DNA from: Azospirillaceae bacterium
Lineage (GTDB): Bacteria; Pseudomonadota; Alphaproteobacteria; Azospirillales; Azospirillaceae
Direction of reading: 5' to 3'
NCBI GenBank assembly: GCA_028281465.1
Contig: JANQJV010000222.1
Span: 1 to 43,670, forward strand
DNA length: 43,670 nt
Below, in pieces: positions 23,656-31,387 of this stretch. The translations under genes were made by a program, and so were the position numbers. The notes below the pieces were generated by a model that had not been told where the DNA came from, searched no databases, and saw only the letters and a list, made by a program, of their open reading frames with translations. Position 1 is the first letter of the stretch, and the number at the start of each line of letters is the position of its first letter.

Positions 23656-25088
23656 CCCAGTCCCGTGCCACCGCCGCCGACGCCTGGCGGGAAATCGGTT
23701 TTCGGCTGCTGCCGTTCGCCGATGCCGCCACGGCCGAACTGCCGCTGGGCCGTCTGCTCCGACTGTCGCTGTTTCAGGTTTCGGTCGGTATGGCGGTGGT
23801 GCTGCTGCATGGCACGCTGAACCGGGTCATGATCGTTGAGCTGGGAGTGCCGACCTGGCTGGTGGCGGCCATGGTTTCGTTGCCGCTTCTGTTTGCCCCC
23901 TTCAGAGCCCTCATCGGTTTCCGCTCCGACAACCACCGGTCCTATCTGGGCTGGCGGCGCGTGCCGTATATCTGGATGGGATCACTCCTACAGTTCGGCG
24001 GCTTGGCGATCATGCCGTTTGCCCTGATCCTGCTGTCGGGCGCCGGCACTGCGCCGGCGTTTGCCGGCCATGTCGGGGCGGCCCTAGCCTTCCTCCTGGT
24101 CGGTGCCGGACTGCACACCACCCAGACCGCTGGCTTGGCACTTGCCACCGACTTGGCGCCGGAGGCAAGCCGACCGCGCGTGGTCGCCCTTTTGTACGTC
24201 ATGCTGCTGGCCGGCATGGGTGTCAGTGCCATACTGTTCGGCTGGCTGTTGGATCACTTCACCTATATTCGGCTGATCCAGGTCGTCCAGGGTGCCGCGG
24301 TCGTCACCATGGTCCTGAACATGGTCGCCCTGTGGAGACAAGAGGTCCGCAACCCGGCGCGCACGACGCCAGGCCGGCCACGCCCCAGTTTCCGACAATC
24401 CTGGGCTGCCTTCGTGGCCGGCGGTCGGGCCAGCCGGCTGCTCGTGACCGTTGGCTTGGGCACGGCAGCCTTCAGCATGCAGGACGTTCTGCTCGAACCC
24501 TATGGCGGTGAAGTGCTCGGACTGTCGGTCGGCGCAACCACTTGGCTCACGGCCCTTTGGGCCGCCGGGACGCTGGGCGGTTTCGCCTGGGCGGCCCGCA
24601 CACTGGGCCGCAATGGCAGCCCGTACCGGCTGGCCGCGCTTGGGGCCCTGGTCGGCGTATTCGCCTTTTCCGCCGTCGTGTTCGCCGCTCCGGTCGGTTC
24701 GCCCCTGCTGTTCCGCATCGGCGCATTGCTCATCGGCTTCGGCGGCGGCCTGTTCGCCGTCGGCACCATGACGGCGGCCATGGGCCTCGCCGAAGACGGT
24801 CAGGGCGGATTGGCGTTGGGCGCTTGGGGCGCCGTGCAGGCCACGGCGGCCGGGCTGGCCATCGCACTCGGCGGCGCCTTGCGTGACGTCGTGTCCGACT
24901 TGGCGGCCCAAGGCGCGCTCGGCGTCGCCCTGACAGGTCCGGCGACCGGTTACTGCTTCGTCTATCACATCGAGATCGCGTTGTTGTTTGCCACGCTGGT
25001 CGCCGTCGGCCCGCTGGTCCGACCGGCCACCGACAGCACCCCAACGTGGTCACCAACGCGTTTTGGTCTGGCCGAGTTTCCCGGCTAG
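23652..25088 (+). CDS. lhaA: LhaA, light-harvesting complex 1 assembly protein (PucC family)
   Basis: This is a major-facilitator-like membrane protein with about twelve helices. It helps assemble the LH1 antenna around the reaction centre, perhaps by delivering bacteriochlorophyll. The family opening (LPLGRLLRLSLFQVSVGMAVVLLHGTLNRVMIVELGVP) and the loop FRSDNHRSYLGWRRVPYIWMGSL are diagnostic. Length is 478 residues. It is located between bchM and puhA as in Rhodobacter. In that genus, transcripts through lhaA drive puhA, so a puhA promoter may lie inside this gene; I did not resolve one. Confidence 0.94.
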   Translation: MTQSRATAADAWREIGFRLLPFADAATAELPLGRLLRLSLFQVSVGMAVVLLHGTLNRVMIVELGVPTWLVAAMVSLPLLFAPFRALIGFRSDNHRSYLGWRRVPYIWMGSLLQFGGLAIMPFALILLSGAGTAPAFAGHVGAALAFLLVGAGLHTTQTAGLALATDLAPEASRPRVVALLYVMLLAGMGVSAILFGWLLDHFTYIRLIQVVQGAAVVTMVLNMVALWRQEVRNPARTTPGRPRPSFRQSWAAFVAGGRASRLLVTVGLGTAAFSMQDVLLEPYGGEVLGLSVGATTWLTALWAAGTLGGFAWAARTLGRNGSPYRLAALGALVGVFAFSAVVFAAPVGSPLLFRIGALLIGFGGGLFAVGTMTAAMGLAEDGQGGLALGAWGAVQATAAGLAIALGGALRDVVSDLAAQGALGVALTGPATGYCFVYHIEIALLFATLVAVGPLVRPATDSTPTWSPTRFGLAEFPG

Positions 25089-25112
25089 GCCGTTTTGCCC
25101 GTGGAGGTCTCC

Positions 25113-25889
25113 ATGCCATACGGCGATGTCATCGGTCACATAGACGTGGCCCAGATCACTCTCTACGCGTTCTGGTTCTTCTTCGCCGGTCTTCTCTATT
25201 ACCTGCGGCGCGAGGACCGGCGCGAAGGCTTCCCGCTCGAATCCGAAATCACGGGCAGGGTCGAGGATCCCGGCCCACTGTGGCTGCCCGAACCCAAGGA
25301 ATTCAACCTCCCTCACGGCGGCACATATCTGGCCCCGCAGCCGTCGACCGGACCGCGGCAGACCCACCTGCCGGTCCGGCCCTATGCCAAGTTTCCCGGT
25401 GCGCCGATCGAACCGACCGGTGACCCGATGAAGGATGGCATCGGCCCGGCGTCCTACGCCAATCGGCGCGACGAACCCGACCTGACGCTCGAAGGCACCC
25501 CGCGGATCGTGCCGTTGCGCGTCGTGGAAGGCCATAGCATCGACGAGAACGATGCCAATCCAATCGGCATGCCCGTTTTCGGGGCCGATGGCATCAAGGT
25601 CGGCACGATCAAGGACCTGTGGATCGACCTGACCGAAACGCAGATCCGCTACTACGAAGTGGAATTGAACGACGGCAGCCGCACGGTGCTTATGCCATCG
25701 GCATTCGGCGACATCAGCGGCCTGATGCACAAGGTCAAGGTCGAAATTCTGATGGCGAAGCACTTCGCCAACATCCCGGCGATCAAGTCCCCTGATCAAA
25801 TCACCAAGCTCGAGGAAGATAAGATCATGGGCTACTTTGCCGGTGGTACCCTGTACGCAACACCACAGCGTGCGGAACCGTTGCTATGA
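25113..25889 (+). CDS. puhA: PuhA, photosynthetic reaction centre H subunit
   Basis: PuhA is the H subunit that caps the cytoplasmic side of the reaction centre and guides proton delivery to the secondary quinone. A single N-terminal transmembrane helix (about 11-30, ITLYAFWFFFAGLLYYLRREDRREGFPLE) is followed by a cytoplasmic beta-barrel domain with PYAKFPGAPIEPTGDPMKDGIGPASYANR and EIRYYEV-like strands. The ATG at 25113 is chosen over 25095 because of GGAGG 6 nt upstream and the standard start MPYGDVIGHID. Length is 258 residues. It couples to puhB through ATGA. Confidence 0.97.
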   Translation: MPYGDVIGHIDVAQITLYAFWFFFAGLLYYLRREDRREGFPLESEITGRVEDPGPLWLPEPKEFNLPHGGTYLAPQPSTGPRQTHLPVRPYAKFPGAPIEPTGDPMKDGIGPASYANRRDEPDLTLEGTPRIVPLRVVEGHSIDENDANPIGMPVFGADGIKVGTIKDLWIDLTETQIRYYEVELNDGSRTVLMPSAFGDISGLMHKVKVEILMAKHFANIPAIKSPDQITKLEEDKIMGYFAGGTLYATPQRAEPLL

Positions 25890-26551
25890 TCCAAGAGCAC
25901 GATGGGGAGCCGATCCGGGGCCTACCGGAGCGCCTCCCTGCCGGGGAACACATCCTCTGGCAGGGCGAACCCGCTTGGAAGTCCCTTGCCGTCCGCGTCT
26001 TCCACACCCGGGCCCTCAGCATTTACTGCGGTGTCATCCTGGGGTGGCGGGTGGCGACGGCCTTTTATGACGGTCACGGCTTCGCCGGGGCCGTCAACGC
26101 CGTGCTCTGGCTCGCCCCCTTCATGCTGGCGGCCGTCGGAATCCTGGCTCTACTCGCCTGGTGGGTCGGACGCACGACGGTCTACACGATCACCAACCGG
26201 CGTGTGGTCATGCGCTACGGCATCGCCTTCGACATGGCCCTGAACATCCCGTTCACCGTCGTCGCATCGGCTGCCCTCAAGACCTACCCGGATGGAACCG
26301 GCAACATTGCCCTGACGATCACCGGGCCGGATCGCATGGCCTATTTGGCCTTGTGGCCACACGCCCGCCCTTGGCGTCTGGTGCGCGCCGAACCCATGCT
26401 CCGGACCATCCCGGAAGCGGCCAAGGTGGCGGAGCTCCTCGCCGGAGCCTTGCAGGTTAAAGCCGGCGACATGCGATCCACGGTCACAACGGAAACGGAC
26501 GGACCGGACACGGGCGTCCACCCCACCACCGCCGCACCTGCCCTCACCTGA
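25886..26551 (+). CDS. puhB: PuhB, reaction centre assembly factor
   Basis: PuhB is a membrane assembly factor needed for efficient reaction centre and LH1 build-up. The 221-residue protein opens with GLPERLPAGEHILWQGEPAWKSLAVRVFHTRAL, typical of PuhB. It has two hydrophobic segments (about 45-60 and 70-93) and then a bacterial PH-like domain (TTVYTITNRRVVMRYGIAFDMALNIPF). The C-terminal 25 residues are Thr/Ala/Pro-rich and dispensable-looking. The start overlaps the puhA stop by 4 nt. Confidence 0.93.
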   Translation: MIQEHDGEPIRGLPERLPAGEHILWQGEPAWKSLAVRVFHTRALSIYCGVILGWRVATAFYDGHGFAGAVNAVLWLAPFMLAAVGILALLAWWVGRTTVYTITNRRVVMRYGIAFDMALNIPFTVVASAALKTYPDGTGNIALTITGPDRMAYLALWPHARPWRLVRAEPMLRTIPEAAKVAELLAGALQVKAGDMRSTVTTETDGPDTGVHPTTAAPALT

Positions 26552-26580
26552 ATCCGGGCACCTGAGTCAGGAAGGCTGCC

Positions 26581-27045
26581 ATGAGCCTGTTCTTCGCCAC
26601 CCCTAGCTTCCTACGCGGCGCCCTGGTTGGGGCGGTGTGCCTCACCGGCTATCTAATGCTGTCCGGTGGCCAGGACGGCTTGGACATGGCCGAGACCACG
26701 ACCCTGCAGCCAGCCCCGATCCAGGTCGCCCAGCGCGATCTGCGGTTCGAAGATCGCCCGGACGGTGCGGTGGCCGTGTTCGAAGCCGGGACCGGCGAAC
26801 CACTGCAGGTCCTGTCGTCGAGCACGGATAGTTTCATCCGCATCGTCGTGCGCGGCCTGGTGCGAGAGCGTGCCAGCCACCGCATCAGCGACCAGGAACC
26901 GTTCCGACTTGCCCGCTGGTCGAACGGGGCGGTGACTCTGGAGGACCTGGCAACCGGCCGGCAGATCACGCTGGACGCCTTCGGCCACACCAATGCCGGC
27001 GCTTTCGCCCGTTTCCTGCCGGCCCGGATGGGCGCGACACCGTGA
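26581..27045 (+). CDS. puhC: PuhC, photosynthetic complex assembly protein
   Basis: PuhC is a 154-residue single-span membrane protein. The N-terminal helix (about 9-27, LRGALVGAVCLTGYLML) is followed by a periplasmic beta-rich domain: RDLRFEDRPDGAVAVFEAGTGEPLQVL, then RGLVRERASHRI and DQEPFRLARWSNGAVTLEDLATGRQITLDAFG. These are the two hallmark blocks of PuhC. In R. capsulatus, PuhC affects LH1 and PufX organisation. A GGAAGG site lies upstream of the ATG. The stop overlaps the next gene as TGATG. Confidence 0.92.
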   Translation: MSLFFATPSFLRGALVGAVCLTGYLMLSGGQDGLDMAETTTLQPAPIQVAQRDLRFEDRPDGAVAVFEAGTGEPLQVLSSSTDSFIRIVVRGLVRERASHRISDQEPFRLARWSNGAVTLEDLATGRQITLDAFGHTNAGAFARFLPARMGATP

Positions 27046-27347
27046 TGTTGGGCTGGCTGTCACACCACGAGAGCATCGAGGTGCCCTGCACGATCGATGT
27101 GGAGCACACGAATGAGAGCCTGCACGCCCATGTCGACCTGGATGGCGACCTCGAGATCGGCCCGGGCGACGAGGTCCTGGTCCATGGCGAAGCCATCGAC
27201 GTGCCGTTCGGCGAGCGTCGAGTGTTCCACCGGCGCGCCACCGTGCGCCGGGCAAGCTGGTTCAAACGCCAATGGACGCGCTTTGCGGCCCAATTCGAAC
27301 TGACCGAACTCTACGAAGTCAGCTTCACCTCCGGGAGGAAACTGTGA
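27045..27347 (+). CDS. Small uncharacterised photosynthesis-cluster protein between puhC and acsF
   Basis: This 100-residue soluble protein has an acidic N-terminal half that looks beta-rich ([37 protein letters not shown]). The second half is basic and aromatic ([37 protein letters not shown]). I recall unnamed ORFs of about this size at the same place in other alphaproteobacterial clusters, but no function is known to me. It overlaps puhC (TGATG) and acsF (GTGA), and the acsF ribosome site lies in its last codons. Its position and coupling suggest a part in the cyclase step or complex assembly (inference). The GTG at 27042 is an alternative start. Confidence 0.8.
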   Translation: MLGWLSHHESIEVPCTIDVEHTNESLHAHVDLDGDLEIGPGDEVLVHGEAIDVPFGERRVFHRRATVRRASWFKRQWTRFAAQFELTELYEVSFTSGRKL

Positions 27348-28432
27348 CCGCACCACACCGCGCCATACCACCGGCTTCCACCGCACCGTTGGCCCCTAAC
27401 GACACCACACGCCAGGCGCAAGAAGACACCATTCTGAGCCCGCGCTTTTACACCACCGATTTCGATCAGATGGACCGGTTGGATGTGTCGCCGGTACGCG
27501 GAGAATGGGACGAGTTGATCGCGGAGATGCGCAGCGACCCCAACAAGGGCCATTTCGTGCGCACGGAACCGTTCCAGATCGATGTCGCCGCCATGCCCGA
27601 GGGGCTGCGTAAGGAGTTCATCGATTTTCTGGTCAGCTCGGTGACGGCGGAATTCTCCGGCTGCGTGCTCTATGCTGAGATCAAGAAACGTGTGCAGAAC
27701 CCAGACATCAAGGCGTTGTTCTCATTCATGAGCCGGGATGAGGCACGACACGCCGGCTTCATCAACGAGACACTTAAGGACTTCGGCATCGGCGTCGACC
27801 TGGGCTTCCTGACACGGGCCAAAAAATACACGTTTTTTACGCCCAAGTTCATTTTCTACGCCACCTATCTGTCGGAAAAGATCGGCTACGCCCGCTACAT
27901 CACCATCTATCGCCAGCTTGAACGGCACCCTGAACTGCGGTTCCACCCGATCTTCCAGTGGTTCAAGGAATGGTGCAACGACGAGTTCCGCCACGGCGAA
28001 GCGTTCGCGCTCTTGATGCGCGCCAACCCGCGCCTGCTGAGCGGTCTCAACCGGCTTTGGGTGCGCTTCTTCGTGCTGGCCGTGTTCGCCACAATGTATG
28101 TGCGCGACCACGCCCGGCCGCATTTCCACGCTGCGCTGAACATCGACCCGACCGACTACGATTTCCAGGTGTTCCGCATCACCTCGGAAATCTCCCGCCA
28201 GGTCTTCCCGCTGACGCTGGATCTGGACAACCCGGCCTTCCACGCCGGCCTGGAACGGCTGCGGCGGATTGCCGGCAAGCTGGACGCCGCCAAGCAACAA
28301 GGGGGGGTGGTCGGCACGGCCAAACGGGTTCTGTACGCTGGTGGAGCCGCTCTGGCCTTTGGCCGTTTGTACGTGCTGCCCGCCAAATCCAACCCCCTGC
28401 CGGCCCGCGTCCGGCTGGCCCCGGCTTGGTAA
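27344..28432 (+). CDS. acsF: AcsF, aerobic Mg-protoporphyrin IX monomethyl ester cyclase
   Basis: AcsF is a di-iron oxygen-dependent enzyme that closes the isocyclic ring E to give protochlorophyllide. Di-iron ligands are visible in two E-x-x-H type motifs: [10 protein letters not shown] (about 130-139) and [11 protein letters not shown] (about 211-221). Additional Glu residues occur in TAEFSG (Glu103) and the central helices. The start is the GTG at 27344, with GGAGG 5 nt upstream and a 4-nt overlap with the preceding ORF. The longer frame from 27272 lies within that ORF and is unlikely. Length is 362 residues. Its presence shows bacteriochlorophyll can be made with oxygen; the anaerobic BchE is not in the window. 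Confidence 0.96.
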   Translation: MTAPHRAIPPASTAPLAPNDTTRQAQEDTILSPRFYTTDFDQMDRLDVSPVRGEWDELIAEMRSDPNKGHFVRTEPFQIDVAAMPEGLRKEFIDFLVSSVTAEFSGCVLYAEIKKRVQNPDIKALFSFMSRDEARHAGFINETLKDFGIGVDLGFLTRAKKYTFFTPKFIFYATYLSEKIGYARYITIYRQLERHPELRFHPIFQWFKEWCNDEFRHGEAFALLMRANPRLLSGLNRLWVRFFVLAVFATMYVRDHARPHFHAALNIDPTDYDFQVFRITSEISRQVFPLTLDLDNPAFHAGLERLRRIAGKLDAAKQQGGVVGTAKRVLYAGGAALAFGRLYVLPAKSNPLPARVRLAPAW

Positions 28433-28462
28433 CCCGGAGCGATCCCGAGAGGCCCCATACCC

Positions 28463-29608
28463 ATGGTCGAGCACGGTTTCCCGGTCCTGTTCGCGCTCTT
28501 CGCCTGGTGGTTTAGCACCGGCCTCATCCTGTACCTGGATGGGCTGCCGCAGCATACCTTCCGGTGGAGCGTGCTCGGCGCAACCGGATTGCTCGGGATC
28601 GGCCTGGCCGGAATTGCCCACTCAGCCGCATTGACGACGGTTGCCGGCGCGTACTGTGCGTTCAGTTGCGGCCTCCTGGTGTGGGGCTGGAGCGAGGTGA
28701 GTTTCCTGCTCGGTTACGTCACCGGCCCAAACCGGACCGCCTGTCCAGAGGCCGCCGGCCCCTGGCTGCGCTTCTGCCTGGCCACGCGCAGTGTGCTGTA
28801 TCACGAACTCGCTATCGCTGGGCTCGCACTGGCAATCCTCGCCCTCACTTGGGACGCCCCCAACCGCCTGGCGCTCTGGACCTTTCTTGTGCTCTGGGGC
28901 ATGCGACTGAGCGCCAAATTCAATCTGTTCCTGGGGGTGCGCAACCTGAGCGAAGAATTCTTGCCGCAACACCTGCGCTACTTGGCCAGTTTCTTCGTGC
29001 GCCGACCCATGAACCTGCTGTTCCCAGTGTCGGTCACAGTCTCAACCGGCCTCGGCGTTGCCCTGATCCAACACGCGACCGCCCCCGGCACGGCGGGGTT
29101 CGAAGCGGTTGGCGCCAGTTTCCTCGCCACCTTGGTGATGCTGGCGTTGTTGGAGCATTGGTTCATGGTCGTGCCCCTGCCGGCCAACGCCTTGTGGGGC
29201 TGGAGCTTCAAATCCCACGACGCGACACGAGCAGCGCAGGAGGCCGAACGGAAAGAAACCAACAGCGTCGGCGCCGGACGGTTGGACGACCGCCGGCCGG
29301 TTCCGGCCGTACAGCAATCCTGGAGTGTGCATCTGCCCAGTCCGTGCAACCGGCACAGCCTTCAAGCGGTGCTGGAAGCCGTCGCGGGCGGTGCCTTCGG
29401 CGACATCGAACACGTCGGCGGCGTGACTCGCGACCACACCGGCTGGGTCCGTTTCTATGTGGCCGACGGCCGGACCGGGGTGGCACCCTTGGCCGGCGGT
29501 TCGCTCGATGTTGCCCGGGTTGTGGCCGTGGGTAAACGGTTCGACGCGGACGGCCTGCAGGCCGCCTTCGACGCCTGTGCCGTCCCTGCGACCGTCGGCC
29601 CACCTTAA
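28463..29608 (+). CDS. puhE: PuhE, photosynthetic complex assembly protein, with CobW C-terminal-like domain
   Basis: Residues 1-248 are PuhE (DUF3623): about seven hydrophobic helices with the signatures LYLDGLPQHTFRWS, ELAIAG, WGMRLSAKFNLFLGVRNLSEEFLP and LEHWFMVVPLPANALWGW. In R. capsulatus PuhE influences bacteriochlorophyll levels and complex assembly. PuhE normally ends about here, at roughly 250-270 residues. This protein continues to 381. After a charged linker (250-285), residues 287-374 read like a CobW C-terminal domain: SWSVHLPSP, then SLQAVLEAVAGGAFGDIEHVGG, a strand WVRFYVADG, and the closing ARVVAVGKRFDADGLQAAFDAC. The GTPase part of CobW is absent. The ATG at 28463 follows acsF after 30 nt; hemA follows after 81 nt. 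Confidence 0.88.
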   Translation: MVEHGFPVLFALFAWWFSTGLILYLDGLPQHTFRWSVLGATGLLGIGLAGIAHSAALTTVAGAYCAFSCGLLVWGWSEVSFLLGYVTGPNRTACPEAAGPWLRFCLATRSVLYHELAIAGLALAILALTWDAPNRLALWTFLVLWGMRLSAKFNLFLGVRNLSEEFLPQHLRYLASFFVRRPMNLLFPVSVTVSTGLGVALIQHATAPGTAGFEAVGASFLATLVMLALLEHWFMVVPLPANALWGWSFKSHDATRAAQEAERKETNSVGAGRLDDRRPVPAVQQSWSVHLPSPCNRHSLQAVLEAVAGGAFGDIEHVGGVTRDHTGWVRFYVADGRTGVAPLAGGSLDVARVVAVGKRFDADGLQAAFDACAVPATVGPP

Positions 29609-29689
29609 CCCCTTGGCGCAACCCGAACCCGGTTCCTCTCCCCAAGAAGGCCAAAACCGGACCACGACAATAATCGAACGGAGGTCATC

Positions 29690-30943
29690 ATGGACTACGA
29701 ATCCTTTTTCCGTAAGGAGATCGACAGCCTTCGGTCCGAGGGCAGATACCGGGTGTTTGCCGATCTCGCGCGCCATGCCGGCAGTTTTCCGCATGCGACG
29801 CGCCATGAGTCGCGGGCACCCGGCGAACGCGCCGGGCCGGTGGCAGGCGAAGTCACCGTATGGTGCTCGAACGACTATCTCGGCATGGGTCAGCACCCGC
29901 TGGTGCTCACCGCCATGCACGAAGCGATCGACCGCTGTGGCGCCGGTGCCGGCGGGACACGCAATATTTCCGGCACGAACCATTACCATGTGCTGCTGGA
30001 AGATGAGCTGGCCGACCTGCACGGCAAGGAAGCAGCCTTGTTGTTCACCTCCGGCTATGTGTCGAATTGGGCGGCACTGACCACGCTGGCGGCCAAGCTG
30101 CCCAAGTGCATCGTGTATTCCGATGCCGGCAACCACAATTCGATGATCGAGGGCATTCGCCACTCACGCGCTGAGAAGGCAGTGTTCAAACACAACGACC
30201 CAGCCGACCTTGACCGCAAACTGGCCGATGTGGATCCCGATCGCGCCAAACTAGTCGCCTTCGAGTCCGTGTATTCCATGGACGGTGATATCGCACCGAT
30301 CGCCGAATTGTGCGACGTGGCCGAGCGGCACGGTGCCATGACCTATCTGGACGAGGTGCATGCCGTCGGCCTGTATGGCCCACGTGGCGGCGGCATCGCC
30401 GAGCGGGAAGGCCTGATGCATCGTCTCACCGTGATCGAAGGCACCCTGGGCAAGGCGTTCGGCGTCTTGGGCGGCTACATCACCGGCTCGGCGGCCCTGA
30501 TCGACTTCGTGCGCTCCTATGCCGCAGGCTTCATTTTCACCACCGCCCTGCCGCCGTCCGTGGCTGCCGGCGCCCTCGCGTCGGTGCGCCATTTGAAGAC
30601 CAGCCAGGTGGAACGCGCTCGGCACCAAGACCGTGCCACCAGCCTGAAGCGCAAGCTGGCGGCGGCGGGCGTCCCGGTTTTGGAGAACCCGAGCCACATC
30701 GTGCCGGTGATTGTTGGTGAGCCGACGCGCTGTAAGGCGATCACCGATCTCCTGCTGGAGCGTCACAATATCTACGTACAGCCGATCAACTATCCCACCG
30801 TGGCCCGCGGCACCGAAAGGCTGCGCATAACGCCATGCCCCTTGCACAGCGATGCCGATATCGACCACCTGGTTGCCTCGCTGTGCGCTGTCTGGGCTGA
30901 GGTGATGCCGCAACCCCTGGTCACCTTGGCCGAGGCAGCCTGA
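29690..30943 (+). CDS. hemA: 5-aminolevulinate synthase
   Basis: This PLP enzyme condenses glycine and succinyl-CoA to 5-aminolevulinate, the first committed tetrapyrrole precursor in alphaproteobacteria. The 417-residue length is typical. PLP lysine is Lys255 in [14 protein letters not shown]; other motifs are [10 protein letters not shown] (58-67), [17 protein letters not shown] (84-100) and [13 protein letters not shown] (218-230). The ATG has a good CGGAGG site 6 nt upstream. It is the last gene of the bchF superoperon, so pigment precursor supply is linked to the pathway genes. A GC-rich hairpin follows the stop codon. Confidence 0.97.
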   Translation: MDYESFFRKEIDSLRSEGRYRVFADLARHAGSFPHATRHESRAPGERAGPVAGEVTVWCSNDYLGMGQHPLVLTAMHEAIDRCGAGAGGTRNISGTNHYHVLLEDELADLHGKEAALLFTSGYVSNWAALTTLAAKLPKCIVYSDAGNHNSMIEGIRHSRAEKAVFKHNDPADLDRKLADVDPDRAKLVAFESVYSMDGDIAPIAELCDVAERHGAMTYLDEVHAVGLYGPRGGGIAEREGLMHRLTVIEGTLGKAFGVLGGYITGSAALIDFVRSYAAGFIFTTALPPSVAAGALASVRHLKTSQVERARHQDRATSLKRKLAAAGVPVLENPSHIVPVIVGEPTRCKAITDLLLERHNIYVQPINYPTVARGTERLRITPCPLHSDADIDHLVASLCAVWAEVMPQPLVTLAEAA

Positions 30944-30955
30944 GGACCATCCGCG

Positions 30956-30986
30956 CCGGTGGGAGTCGACCGACGGGTCCCACCGG
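30956..30986 (+). terminator. Hairpin after hemA
   Basis: CCGGTGGGA and TCCCACCGG form a perfect 9-bp stem with a 13-nt loop, beginning 13 nt after the hemA stop. There is no T-tract. It probably marks the superoperon end or protects the message. Confidence 0.5.
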
Positions 30987-30989
30987 TGC

Positions 30990-31003
30990 TTGACGTGTGT
31001 CAA
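30990..31003. promoter_or_regulatory. FNR/CRP-family inverted repeat
   Basis: TTGACGTGTGTCAA has the TTGA(C)-N4-(G)TCAA form of FnrL/DNR-type sites (canonical FNR is TTGAT-N4-ATCAA). It is 385 nt upstream of bchG and overlaps a PpsR-type site by 6 nt. Confidence 0.5.
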
Positions 31004-31015
31004 TCGAATTGGACA
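30998..31015. promoter_or_regulatory. CrtJ/PpsR-type operator (bchG distal site)
   Basis: TGTCAATCGAATTGGACA is an exact TGT-N12-ACA match. Its left end shares bases with the FNR-type repeat at 30990-31003, so the two factors could compete. The proximal partner is at 31340-31357. Confidence 0.6.
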
Positions 31016-31339
31016 AGCGGTCGGGTACCATGGGGTCGTCATCGGACGTTGGAGGGCGTTCCCCATGCGCACCCGCAAGACCCGGCGAACCGACAGCCCG
31101 CCGACCCTGACCGCATCCCCGGCAGTGGCTCCCTATGGAAGGGGGTGGCTGCGCAGCAACAGAGTGCGCGTGACGCCGCTCGAACGATGCTGGGGCATCG
31201 GCCAAGCCAATGGCTCCTCACCCACCCCCTCTCCGAGAGAGAAAAAGGGTGATGCGACCGTATTTCGGCAACTGGCAAGTCTGAGCGTCGAACCGCCCGC
31301 TCGACGGCGTTGGTGTCAATGCGCCCGATCGACGCTCTC
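31016..31339. other. Intergenic stretch between the hemA and bchG operons
   Basis: There is no convincing gene here. It contains an imperfect hairpin (TCACCC at 31218 with GGGTGA at 31247, inner CTCTC/GAGAG pairing), similar in look to common GC-rich intergenic repeats. It also holds a short transposase-like fragment on the minus strand at 31285-31332. A plus-strand frame beginning at 31065 is very Arg/Ser/Pro-rich and looks spurious. Confidence 0.4.
31285..31332 (-). pseudogene. Possible IS66 transposase (TnpC) remnant
   Basis: The minus-strand reading SIGRIDTNAVERAVRR closely resembles the C-terminal IS66 TnpC motif DGR(V/I)-E-x-DTN-x-VER-x-IR, lacking two residues after GRI. Nothing similar continues on either side, and a stop codon lies five codons upstream. 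If real, it is a fossil of an insertion between hemA and bchG. Confidence 0.35.
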
Positions 31340-31357
31340 TGTAACTGTTAGTTGACA
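31340..31357. promoter_or_regulatory. CrtJ/PpsR-type operator overlapping a -35-like TTGACA (bchG proximal site)
   Basis: TGTAACTGTTAGTTGACA is an exact TGT-N12-ACA match. Its last six bases are a consensus -35 (31352-31357), with a weak -10 TACGGT 18 nt further (31376-31381). Binding here would block the promoter. The predicted transcript start is almost at the bchG ATG (31388), which has no ribosome-binding site, so the message may be leaderless. Confidence 0.6.
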
Positions 31358-31387
31358 CATGAAACCATCAACGCCTACGGTCGCCCC

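Noticed and set aside
31352..31387. Upstream TTG start for bchG
   Set aside because: The TTG lies in the PpsR site/-35 and has no ribosome site; family alignment supports the ATG at 31388.
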